From Emmonsiellopsis sp. PD_33 (lineage: Eukaryota > Ascomycota > Eurotiomycetes > Onygenales > Ajellomycetaceae): 39,538 nucleotides of DNA. Position numbers and translations under genes: made by a program. The notes below the pieces were generated by a model. That model saw nothing but the letters and a program-made list of their open reading frames with translations, was not told where the DNA came from and made no database searches. The DNA lies in NCBI GenBank assembly GCA_032988165.1, contig JANTQF010000328.1, forward strand, positions 1-39,538, written 5' to 3'. Positions 10,493 to 21,217 of the stretch are shown here, piece after piece (the stretch's first letter is position 1; each line of letters begins with the position of its first letter).

Positions 10493-13391
10493 ATGAAGTT
10501 CTCCCATAGCATTCAGTTTAATGCGGTGCCGGATTGGAGCAACAACTATATTGCTTATAGCAATTTGAAGAAACTGTGCGTATTCCTATTTACTTGCTTG
10601 TATTTTTTTTTTTTTTTTTTTTTGGGCCGGACCGGTTTTTGTTAACGGCTACTGTCCAGGATATACTCCCTCGAAAAACAGGTCCATCGTCTTGACGAAA
10701 CCGGGGAGAATGTCGAGTCCGCTCCGCTCCTCGATTCCTCCATCGACACCGACACCATCTTCCGCCGTGCTCTCGACAACGAGCTGGAGAAGGTATGCTC
10801 GTTTTACCACTCGATGGAGGCAGAGCTCTACGAGGAGGTGGATAACGTGGTTAGGGACGAGGAGTCGTATATTGAGGAGACAAAGGGTCTGAATATGGAC
10901 CCGGTGTCCGACACCCTGGTCAGAACCCGGACCCTGAGCTTCAATCGGCCTCGACAGGGGAGCCTTTTCCAGAGCCTGGGATTTGGTAACAGGGACGCCC
11001 GCGCTAGCACCATCAGCGAGTCCGTGACGGGCGAGGATCGCAATGCGGATATGGAAAGCGATGATGAGTTAGATCCCGATGATGTTCCGCCTCATGACCA
11101 CGATGGACATGGCCGTCGGCGCCCGAGCTGGAAGGATGACCATGGCAAGCATTCTACCGATCCCCTGGATCGTGCTATCAGCGATATGAGCGAGTCAAGG
11201 ATTTTCGGCGCACCTCACGATCAGGAATCTGCCATCGACCCGAATTATTCAGCTTTGTACAATGCCGGCCTGTCCTTGAAGAAGCGGGTTATCAGCATCT
11301 ACGTCTCCCTCTGCGACCTCAAATCGTTCATCCAGCTCAATCGAACCGGTTTCACCAAGGCGTTGAAGAAGTATGATAAAATCCTTGACCGCAGCTTACG
11401 ACGGCCCTATATGAATACTACAGTCTCGACAGCTTACCCCTTTATCTCGCCCACGATAGATCAGTTGAATGATCGGATTGCGAGGATTGAAGAAATCTAC
11501 GCCACCCTGGTCACCAAGGGAGACATTTCCCTCTCCAGACGCGAGCTACGGCTGCATCTTAGAGAACATGTCGTGTGGGAGCGAAATACTGTCTGGCGGG
11601 AAATGATCGGGATCGAACGAAAAGCACAGGCTGCGAACATGGGCATCCGACGGACGCTGCTAGGTGGAGATCAGGACCCCCTAACTGCGCAGAGACAGGG
11701 CGACGAGCAGGAGGTCACAACAAAGGAGTTTGTCACGCCTGTGGGCAGGTGTCCTGTTCCGACGTGGTTGCTTAGCTCGTCGTTTTTCACCTTGGTGGCC
11801 ATTGTGATTATCTTCTGTGTTATGCTTGTCCTCCCGATTATGTCGAAGCCGGAGCAGCAGAATTGTCTAGCCATGTTGGTGTTTGTCAGTTTGCTGTGGG
11901 CTACTGAGGTGAGTAATTGATACATGCATAGAATTTCCAGCGTGAGATGGGACTAACAATGGTAATAGGTCATTCCGCTATTCGTCACCTCATTGCTCGT
12001 TCCATTCCTCGTGGTGGTTCTTCGTATTATGCGATCCGATGAAGCTCCGTACAATCGTTTAGGAACGAAAGAAGCCACGACTGTTACTTTTGCGGCGATG
12101 TGGACGCCTGTCATTATGCTCTTGCTTGGCGGGTTTACCATCGCTGCCGCCTTGTCGAAATATGATATCGCGCGTAGGATGGCGACATTCGTCCTGAGCA
12201 AAGCCGGGACTAAGCCGCGGGTTGTGCTGGTTACGAACATGTTCGTCAGTATGGTCCTGAGTATGTTCATCAGTAACGTGGCAGCTCCTGTCCTGTGCTT
12301 TTCTATCATCCAGGTTAGTACTTCAACCCCATCCCGGCCCCTTATAGTCGCGCAATCGCTGATTACATTGCTAGCCTATGCTCCGTAACCTCCCCGTAGA
12401 CTCCCACTTTTCCAAAGCCCTTATTCTCGGAATCGCCCTGGCCTCCAACATCGGTGGGGCCGCATCCCCCATCGCCTCCCCGCAAAACATCATCGCCCTC
12501 CAAAACATGAACCCCTCCATAAGCTGGGGAACATGGTTCTTCATCGCGCTGCCCGTCTGCATCATCTCCATCCTCCTAATATGGATCCTCCTCCTAATCA
12601 CTTTTCACCCGGGCCGCGGCACAACCATCGTCCCCATCCGGCCCGTCAAGGACAAATACTCCGGCGTGCAATGGTTCATCACCATCGTCACGCTCTTCAC
12701 CATTATCCTCTGGTGCGTCAGCCACGAGCTCGAAGCCACATTCGGCGACATGGGCGTCATCGCCATCATCCCGCTAGTCCTCTTCTTCGGCACGGGCATC
12801 CTGACCAAGGAAGACTTTAACAACTTCCTCTGGACAATCATCATCCTGGCCTCCGGCGGCCTCTGCCTCGGCCACGCAGTCACCTCGTCGGGTCTCCTGC
12901 ATACCATTGCCGGAGCGATTACAGAGCAAGTGGCTGATTTCAGCCTGTATGGGGTGCTAGTGACGTTCTCGGCGTTGATCCTGGTGGTCGCGACGTTCAT
13001 CTCGCATACGGTTGCGGCGCTGATTATGCTGCCGTTGGTCGAGCAGGTGGGGTCGAGTATGGAGCATCCGCATCCGAATTTGCTGGTGATGGGCAGTGCG
13101 TTGATGTGTTCGGTGGCGATGGGGTTGCCGACGAGCGGGTTTCCGAATATGAGTGAGTTGTCCTTCCCTTTCCCCGTTTCCCTCCCCTGGTTATTATTAT
13201 ATAATAGATACCCAAGCTAACCCACCTCCTTTCTTCTCTGTGTAGCTGCCATCATGATGGAAGTCCCCGAAACGGGCCAGCGGTATCTGCGCGTCCGCCA
13301 CTTCCTGACCAGAGGCATTCCGGCGAGTATCATGTCGTTTGGAATCGTTGTTACGGTTGGGTATGGGTTGATGCTCGTGGCGGGGTTGTAA
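10493..13391 (+). CDS. SPX-domain low-affinity phosphate transporter (PHO87/PHO90-like)
   Basis: Plasma-membrane (or vacuolar, if PHO91-like) phosphate permease with a regulatory SPX domain that senses inositol pyrophosphates. Five exons (10493-10575, 10660-11908, 11969-12313, 12375-13152, 13246-13391) give 866 aa, as in yeast Pho87/Pho90. The SPX domain starts at residue 1 (MKFSHSIQFNAVPDWSNNY) and closes with LNRTGFTKALKKYDKI at about 254-269. An acidic, His-rich linker lies between its halves. The membrane part (from about residue 400) is a divalent anion:Na+ symporter fold with the paired signatures SNIGGAASPIASPQN and GLPTSGFPN, the latter split by the last intron. The start was chosen because SPX domains normally begin at the very N-terminus. 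It is convergent with the RSC9-like gene. I cannot separate PHO87, PHO90 and PHO91 from sequence alone, so no symbol is given. Confidence 0.92.
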
Positions 13392-14306
13392 AAAATGAAG
13401 TAAGAGGAGGAGGGGGGGTTGTATAAATAGTGTGTATGTGGGCTCGGGAGGAAGATGGGATGGGATGGAATGGAATGGAATGGACCGATCCGATCCATCT
13501 TGTTTGTTCAGAATTGACATGAGCGTTGCGCGAGATATCCTAGGTTTTTTTAGGCATTTTTGCTAGGTGTGCTGCTCCATTTTTTATGTTTTTATTTATT
13601 ATTAGTTCCTGGAAATGGAATGGAATGGATGGTATTATACCCCTGACTCTGACCCTAAAAAAGAATGAACCAACCGACTCTGTAAAGAAATGTTCTGATG
13701 AGACTGTATGGAGTAGTTTAAATAGTTTAAGTACTTTAATTGCTTGCTTGCTTGCTTCCTCTCTCTCTCTCTCTCTCTTTGCTTCTGCCTAACTAGTGTA
13801 TCATACAAAAAAGACAATGACAACCTCAACAAAACAAAAGACGGCCGTGTTTTGAAAGAAAAAAAAGTATTAACTAGTTATCTCAACTGCCAACCCCAAC
13901 CAACCAACCTAAACAAAAAGGGGGGGGGGGGGCAAAAATCAGTAGATACTTCATCTCGCCGAGAAAAGAAAAAAAGAAAAGAAAAAAGAGATTCTTGAGC
14001 TTTCTTTCTGAAATAACTACACAAAAATGAAAAAAAAAAAAACCTAAAACAAAACCAAAGCCACCAGATAGATGCATGCATGAAGTCCTCCCTCTCCCAA
14101 TTTTAATCCCGGTCCCAGTTTGGCAAAGTTGAAAATAAAGAAAAAAGGAAGACAGCACTCGTGTCGAAACGCCCCGCTGAAGGAGTAAAAAAGAAAAAGG
14201 ATGGTACTAGGAAAGGCAAAACAAGGAGTCAGAAGTTGAAGAAGAATTGCGGCGCGCAACAGGTCTCTGACGCGAGATACGAGACTTGTCGTTTGAAATC
14301 TTTGTA
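13392..14306. other. Convergent 3' intergenic region, low complexity
   Basis: This lies between two convergent gene ends. It holds GGAAT tandem runs (about 13458-13483 and 13613-13630), a TTGC then CT microsatellite (13740-13780), a run of about 12 G (13921-13932) and several A-runs (13855-14042). No gene was recognised. Confidence 0.6.
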
Positions 14307-17182
14307 TTATTTCGATTTGATCTCGTTGCACAATTCGAAAATATCCGCACGAAGAGTCGGGTTGAAATCGGCCATTTCGAGGAGCTTGGCCTTGTAGGAG
14401 AAAAAGAGGACATAATTCCACGAGTGGCGTTTATGTTTTGGCCGGGCGGATCCCTTTGGCAGGTTGCGGATGATGTTGCGCAGGACGAGGATCGCCTTGT
14501 ATGCTATTCCGACGGGTTCTCCTTTCTCGTCCACGGGTGTGGGGTAATAGTCGAACATGCGGACGATTCTTGGCTGGATGACCTCGCGCGATGGGGGCGT
14601 TGGTGGTGAACTCATGTCTTTGGGAGGAGGAAGGTGGGCAGCGACATGGCCGGCAACGCGAGCTGTATTTCCGGTAGGGATTCTGTGTGACTCGCAGGTA
14701 TCCCAGGCGCAGGCATTGGTGGGGCGAAGAGCATCTGGCAGATTTCCTAGATTTGCTGGATCGAGAAGCATATGCTCACGGAAAACGTGTTCTTTCAGCT
14801 TCGTCGGATCAATAAACGCAGTTTGGCATCGGCCTTCGGGGATATTCCATCTGCAGTGGTAATAGGGATATCCATTCAAGTCGTACGGAGCCTCAAGAGG
14901 ACGGATGCCACGTATAATGAATTTGGCAACAGCGCCAGGGACAACTTGAGCCTGGGCCGAAGAGAATGTGCGGCTGACCGTGTTGATAAACTCTGCTGCC
15001 GGAAGAGTGGTCACTCCTGGAACACGTTCCTCCGCAAAGCAGTTCTGGTACGCGTGCCAAAGGGCAAGTTGGGTGATTTCACACTCCTCGTCTTCGATGA
15101 AACAGCACTTAAGCCAACGGGAACAGCGCTCGGGTTCAGTGTATTGCATGAGTAGCGCATGAAGGTCCGGTGGTACAATTGGAATAGCGGTCGCAGGAGG
15201 TGCTTTGCGCTCTTCTTGGTCCACTATCTCGTTGATGTCTTGTTCGCCTTCAAACATAAGGAGGTTAACCAATCGAGTGATCAGCGATCCTTGAAATTCG
15301 TCAATCGTAAGGAGATCCTCTACGTTGTCTTGAAGAGCTGTGTACTGGTAGAAGAAGTCGAGTGTCCCCGACAAAAGTTCCTTGTCCTGCTCAAGTAGCG
15401 TGTAATGCAAGAGCGGTCGAATTTTCTCCTCCGGGATACATTTGAGGGTTTTGTCCGTATCAAGATCCATCGAATATAGGATCATGATCCTTAGACTAGT
15501 CAGGGCCTGGTATCTGTCGGTTGAGGATAAGAGGTCGATGACACAGTCAAAGAGTGGATCAGCAGGATCGGTTTCCCAGTAGGGACAGATCTGCTCCAAT
15601 GTGTCCAGCATGTTGTTTATGATCTCCTTGAACCGGCGTTGGTGAGCAGTCTTTAGCAGAATAATCATGGATTCCTTGAAAATCTCTAGATCTGACAACC
15701 ATAGCGCATTCGCTTCCAGCATAGACATGTTGCGTAGGGTCAACGAAGCCTCCGTGATATGTCTGATCTTTGTGCAGAAATCTTCATCCTCCACAGTGTC
15801 CTTCTTGAAGGTAGGTGGGAATTTCTTAATTCTCTCCAGCAGATCTGGGGTGCCATTTGAGCCGTCCAATAAATTAACTCTTGGCTCCTCAATCCCGGCG
15901 TAATCGACTTCCCATTTCACCCCGGACACAAGGATGGTGAGATCTAGGACTTTCTCGATCAAATCTTCTGCGAGCAAAGGGAAGTCTTCGAATTTGAACT
16001 TGTCACCACGCTCGTCCGAAATAACAACCAGGTGGTGCAGGGCGAAATCGACTTCCTCGGGAATGCCGCAGGCTAGCCCTTTGACGCAATGATTGTAGAT
16101 GCGCGGAGCTATTGTGGCGGGTTAGTCTTGTCTTCCAGAAACGGGACGCGACATGATCGAAGAAACGAGTGGTTGTAGGATAACTTACTCTTCTCAGGAA
16201 TCATCGAGACCAGCAACGGATCAACAGTTCGAGGAAGGGGTCCCGGCGGCTCAATCTGGGAATGGATGCCCCTACGGTTTGAAGGGGTATCTAACTGAAT
16301 CGTGTACATGGGCGTTCTCTGGTCCATGTTCACGGCAGCGGGAATCGCGGTGGTTGTTGTTGGTGTGGAGGAGGGGGAAGAGACGGCGGGGGTCAGTGGA
16401 GTGTTGTTGGTGTTGGTCGGTGTTGCTTGGGAGTTGCCCCCGCTACGCGTCTGTCTGGTAACAGGTGCTGGCGTGGGAAAGGGTTGTCTCTGAGGAGGGG
16501 CTCGTCGGAGTCCTAGCAGCAACAACACAGCCGTGGGTTAGTCTGTTTGTTTCTCCCGGGCTTCTGCCTTTGTTACGGAGACTTACCGCGAACAGCTCTG
16601 GCATCTCCGCCCACCCCATCCGCAGCCAACGGGCCATTCATGGCTGCCTCCAACGGCCTAGGTATTTTCCGTCAGAAAAGGGGGGGTTCCGCTCATTCAA
16701 CTGCCCTATCCTTCCCCCTTTTCTTTCCGTCCGCGAGAGGGTATCTACTCACAGCAGCCACTCGCGGTACACGTCTTTGACCTGCCACGACAAGGTACTC
16801 GCTTGGGTCTCAGGTATTCCGGCACGCGTGGAAACAGTGCACCAGTTATCCTTATCTCTGGAGACCTCTTCAAATCCTCCGCGGTCTAGAACCTGGAGAA
16901 ATAGCGAATGCGGATTCACCTTCTTACGGCCTACCTCCCACAGACTTCCACGAGCGAGAGGGACGGAAAGCTCCTTGCTGCCGAACGGAGAGGGGTACGG
17001 GTTAGTTAAAGGTCTCTGAGGCACGGCCCGACACAGGCGACGCGGGGGATCTTGCGAGGAGGACGTAGGGACAGGGCGCAGAGAGCAGCAACGTACAACT
17101 GAGCTTCGTGGACTTCGCGCACGGCTTGATAAAAAGCGCCAGCATCTGCGCGGATCTGGTCTAGCGTGATGGGCGGCTCCAT
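14307..17182 (-). CDS. RSC chromatin-remodelling complex subunit, Rsc9-like
   Basis: Nuclear protein, likely the Rsc9 component of the RSC (SWI/SNF-class) remodeller. Five exons on the minus strand (17182-17097, 16977-16753, 16657-16587, 16512-16189, 16108-14307) give 835 aa. Introns 1 and 4 carry clear CTAAC branch points. The N-terminus resembles an ARID DNA-binding fold (PHSLFLQVLDRGGFEEVS, then WQVKDVYREWLL, about residues 55-103). A linker follows with GLRRAPPQR, a block I recall from fungal Rsc9, then a Thr/Pro-rich stretch. The long last exon is an alpha-helical repeat body beginning near AEDLIEKVLDLTI. It ends with zinc-finger-like Cys/His pairs (YHCRWNIPEGRCQ...HVFREH, then CAWDTCESHR...HVAAH). 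Members bind chromatin and affect stress and TOR-responsive genes in yeast. It shares a short divergent promoter with the REC114 candidate. Family assignment is good; the ARID part is weaker. Confidence 0.8.
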
Positions 17183-18041
17183 GGTTGGCGGCTGTCGGTC
17201 ACGTGGGGCGGATTTGCCCAGGCACAGTCACGTGCTAGTAAACTCGCCTGGGCAGCGTTGGAGAGGACCAAGTAAGAGAAATGAAAACAAGACGTCGAAA
17301 ACAGCTAGTTGCACAGGTAGACAAGCAAAAGCTGTCTCAGGAGAGGGTCTCTCTAACCAGGCCAGAGACAAACACTGCACATCTAGTCCAGCAGCCAGAG
17401 AACAGACACCTGAGGCATGCACAGCTCTCAGTCCTGGCACAAAGAAGGGCTGTGATTTGATGAGGGTGGATTCACGTGATGAGAGATGGATGTTTTGAGA
17501 AGGCGGTGAGATGTGTGTGGACAAAACAGGAGCTAGTCCCAATCTGGATGGGCGGGCTCGGTACCTGGTCACATGACCTGTACTCTTCTCGTTTCGCCCA
17601 GCCCAACAGAGTCTACACAAACAACAAGATAGATGCCTCTGCTTCAAACGATATGGTTTGAGCAACTGTGCTGTGTAATATATCGGCTTCTGCCAAAACT
17701 CACAAAACTGCTCCTATGTGCCTGGTATCCCTCTTTGGGGCTCCAATGGATGCCCCTACCTACCCATTTCCGTTTCGGGCGGTTGAGGCTCTTCCAACCT
17801 TAAATGAGCTTATTTCATCCTCACCAGCCCACCGCAGCTGGTTTCTGCTGCTCTAACGTCAGTTTCTCTATCTCATCTGCGTATTTGCTGGATCCTTGAG
17901 CCGATTCCCTCAGCTTTCCATTCCCGGGCCATACAAGGCCTGATCTGAAGCTCTCCCGCCCGTTCCAGTGCCTTCCCCCCATCGTATTCTTTATCGTCTG
18001 CGGTGTTTCCGTTCCCATTTCCAATTGATCTACCGAATCCC
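17183..18041. promoter_or_regulatory. Bidirectional promoter with CACGTG elements
   Basis: This 0.86 kb lies between the divergent starts of the RSC9-like and REC114-like genes. It carries CACGTG E-boxes at 17200-17205, 17229-17234 and 17473-17478, the last two with TCACGTG context, plus TCACATGAC around 17569-17577. Three sit within 300 bp of the RSC9-like start. Fungal bHLH or Cbf1-type factors bind such words. No coding sequence was recognised. Confidence 0.45.
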
Positions 18042-19752
18042 ATGGATTCTCTTGCTTTCACTAGAGTCGATGCGGCTACCATTGACTCCCTAGATATTCC
18101 CATTTTGAAGTTCTCGTATTCCACTACTTCAGTGGACCGCGTGTCTCCTTTGGGATGGACACATATATCTAGCAGTGGTGACCTTGCTGTTTCGTTCGAG
18201 CGTGTTCGGCCACAGGAAGTCTCCTCATCTGTGAAGGAGGGACAGCGTCTGCGTGTGTTTCGAGGAAGAGATGTCCTGGTCAGTTGCTCCTTGGGTGCTT
18301 TCATTGTCGCCCATAACATCTTGCTCATTCGAATCCGGACCCCAGGAACAACTTAACCTCGACTCCTTGGCTAGGGAGGCAGCAGCAGAAGCTTCCCATC
18401 CGCAGAATTCCAAGCCGCAGTATGCGATCATAGTGAAATCCCCTTGTCTGGCAATCCGCTACCCTGCAAGAAACGACCAGGTATGGAACCAGGAGCGTCC
18501 AATTTGCCCGATACTAAGTGATTCCTAGGTCCGTCGTTTCCAGATCAAATTTCCCTCTGACGCCGATTATTCCCACGCTATATCGATACTGAACCGGGTC
18601 GGCTGCCCCATCACATCATCAACAGTTGGAACGACCCCCCATCCTTCTTCGATCCGCCCATTTTCCTCCTCCTCCCACGCTTCTCAGATACCCACAAGCT
18701 CTGGCTTGATGTCTTTGGCTCCCAATGCGACGTCATCTGGTTTAGACAATTCACGTTCAATTGAACCGTACCAGGCACGACCCTGGTCCTCCTCTTTGAT
18801 GGATGCCCGGCCGCATGGATCATTCATTGGCTCGTTTAGCAATAATTCGATGAATACCGGGCCTGGGGGTCCCGCCTATAGAAGGCTCCACACCGCGTGT
18901 GGCATTGATAATGCTAAATCTCCGGATACGGTTGGGCTCACAACATCAACTACACTCTCCCCTATGTCTAACCAGGAGAAGTCCCACATGGCTTCGAGGC
19001 CCACGGGCCCGATACATCCTGATGAGAGGCCTGCTACCGCCCCATTGCTCCCAAAAGTTGATTCACTCAGCCAGGTCCTGCCACCCAGACGAGAGCTCCC
19101 ATTCGCTAAACCTCGACCAAAGCAACAGCGCTCTTCTAAGAAGGCTCCAGTTCAGCAAGCAGGGAGCTCTACACAGCTGGGGACATCCTCATCTTTCCTC
19201 GTAGCCCAATCACGGGCTGCTGCTGCGGCGACCACACACATCGAAGCATCTACGTCTCGCATGGCTACGAGCACGGGGGGTACCACTCAGGAGACCCCCA
19301 ACCCCTTTGCAAATTGTGCGTTGAACCGGGACAGGGAAACCGTTTCTACACAGGCAGGGGAATACAATGGCCCGCCTCGTGGTTTTACACTGACCAACAA
19401 TTCTACCGTAAATTGCCTCGGTACGACGAGCAGCACAGCATCAGGTTAGCTATTCCCTGATAACGGCGTTTTACTTTTCGTCCATACTTACAATTGCATA
19501 GACGTTCCCAGAACCTCGAGTGTTCGCTCTCAAATCCTCCCTACAAATGTGGCAAACCCCATTCCATTACCACAATCCTCGAATCCGAATGATATATCGC
19601 CGTCAGATCTATCATCATACCTATCCACACCGGCTCCCGAACGGTCCGCCTTGGTGGAGTCATGGGTCTGTCGACAGCTCGAGAATGACGCCTTCCTTGC
19701 CCTGTGTCAAGATGTCGAGGCAATTTGGCGGAGGATTGCCTTTGGCCAATGA
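18042..19752 (+). CDS. Candidate meiotic recombination protein Rec114
   Basis: Rec114 is a nuclear partner of Mei4 and Mer2 that promotes Spo11 double-strand breaks in meiosis. Four exons (18042-18278, 18346-18480, 18529-19444, 19502-19752) give 512 aa. The layout fits Rec114: an N-terminal PH-like region spread over exons 1 to 3 (LKFSYSTTSVDR, GWTHISSSGDLAVSFERV, KSPCLAIRYPARNDQ, FQIKFPSDADYSHAISILN), a long low-complexity Ser/Pro/Thr linker, and a short conserved C-terminal helix (LENDAFLALCQDVEAIWRRI). The first intron is 67 nt and the second 48 nt. Skipping either breaks the frame. The call rests on recalled family pattern and architecture, since Rec114 diverges fast. The alternative is an unnamed fungal protein with a PH-like fold. 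Transcription is divergent from the RSC9-like gene. Confidence 0.6.
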
Positions 19753-21217
19753 TGGAGTTCCAAAATGCTCCCTTATTCCCGGTTCCTCGATTCGATCTAG
19801 CTACCTCACACCATTAAACCCGGGCAAAATTCTAGGCCGAAAGTCCCCCGCGCTTTCCGGACCAACTCCGCCCAGGTCGTTGCCGACCGCGACCCATTTA
19901 TCGCGGGCCCTCCCCAATCTTGCTATTAATATCTAGCTCCCCACACCCCATATTTTCTTCATATTTGTTTCTATCTTCATCCTGCGTATGCATTCCTACT
20001 GATTATTTTTAGCGATATATCCCTACATAATTTCACTATGTAGGAACTGACCCTACACATAATGCCTGACGAAGTAGATGATATCATTACAAAAGCATAG
20101 TGGCGTGCTCTAGAATAGGCTTATCAATATGATTAAAAAACAGAACCCAGAATTATTACCCTACAAACACCAGGCACCGTATATGTCCATGTGGCCGTAG
20201 GCATTGCGGCATGTTCATTCACCATACCCAATCTTTCCCCCATTCATCCCTGACTAACTGTGATAAGATGCATATAAACCTTTCAAAATAACTAAATATC
20301 AAGGACAAAAAGTAAATGAATAATTGACAAATAACCACATCACAGGAAATAAAATTTTTCCAAATTTTTTCACTCCCCATCTTTCTATCCGTCCCATAAT
20401 CAAAAATAGCACAAAAGAAAATGAAAGAAAAGAAAGGAGGAGATTCGGATTTTTGTAATAAAAGGAATATACACCCCATCATCACCAACTAACTACGAAA
20501 CCCTCACTCGCCCTCCAACGAATAAACAGGGCAAAAGAAAGGAAGAAAGAAAAGAATGACATTCCATAACTTACTTCTCTTCTTATTCCTCCCTCTTCCT
20601 TTCTTCTTTCTTTCAGAATATCGACGAATAAAGAAACCATGTCTCAAGAAGCTGCGGACGTAGTTTGGACATCTGCCAGCCCCTTTAAATTACAAATAGT
20701 GAATAAATAGATGGAGGGAGGGATGGATGGACGGGGACGGCAACGGGAGATTTAAGATTTAATTATGGATAGGTAGGTAACGAAAAAGAGGCAAGGTCAA
20801 ATTTTGCATAAAAAAGCGAAAATTTAAAAAACATATAAGCAATTGAACAGGAAATGGACGTGAAAGAAAGAAATGAAAGCGGGTGGGTGGACAATAGTAG
20901 AAATAGAAGCAGTCACAACAAATAGAGCGTACAAATAGCGCGCGGAGGAAAAAAAGAGAGAGAGAATAAGATAACTATAGGAACAAGAAATAAAAAAAAG
21001 AACAGAATGCCCCCCCGCCAAGTTAATTTAACGCCAACATGCTTCTTTCCCATCAGCTTCGCATATATATCTGTGTGCCTTGCCTGTCTGTCTGACAACT
21101 TTGCGATACGCTTTTGTGAAGCCATCTGCATCATTATTACACAGCGCCTTCAGCCATTCTTTCTACCTCCACCAGAACACAAACCTAATATAATTACAAA
21201 AAAAAAAAAAACGCGAG
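19753..21217. other. Convergent 3' intergenic region
   Basis: Ends of the REC114-like and RGT1-like genes face each other here. The sequence is AT-rich and purine-rich, with AAAGAAAG-type runs (20410-20440, 20530-20620, 20940-21000) and an A-run at 21200-21212. No gene or transposon was recognised. Confidence 0.55.

Noticed and set aside
13740..13780. Simple repeats (TTGC and CT runs) as a mobile-element end
   Set aside because: Plain microsatellites in a convergent 3' region, with no inverted partner or duplication.
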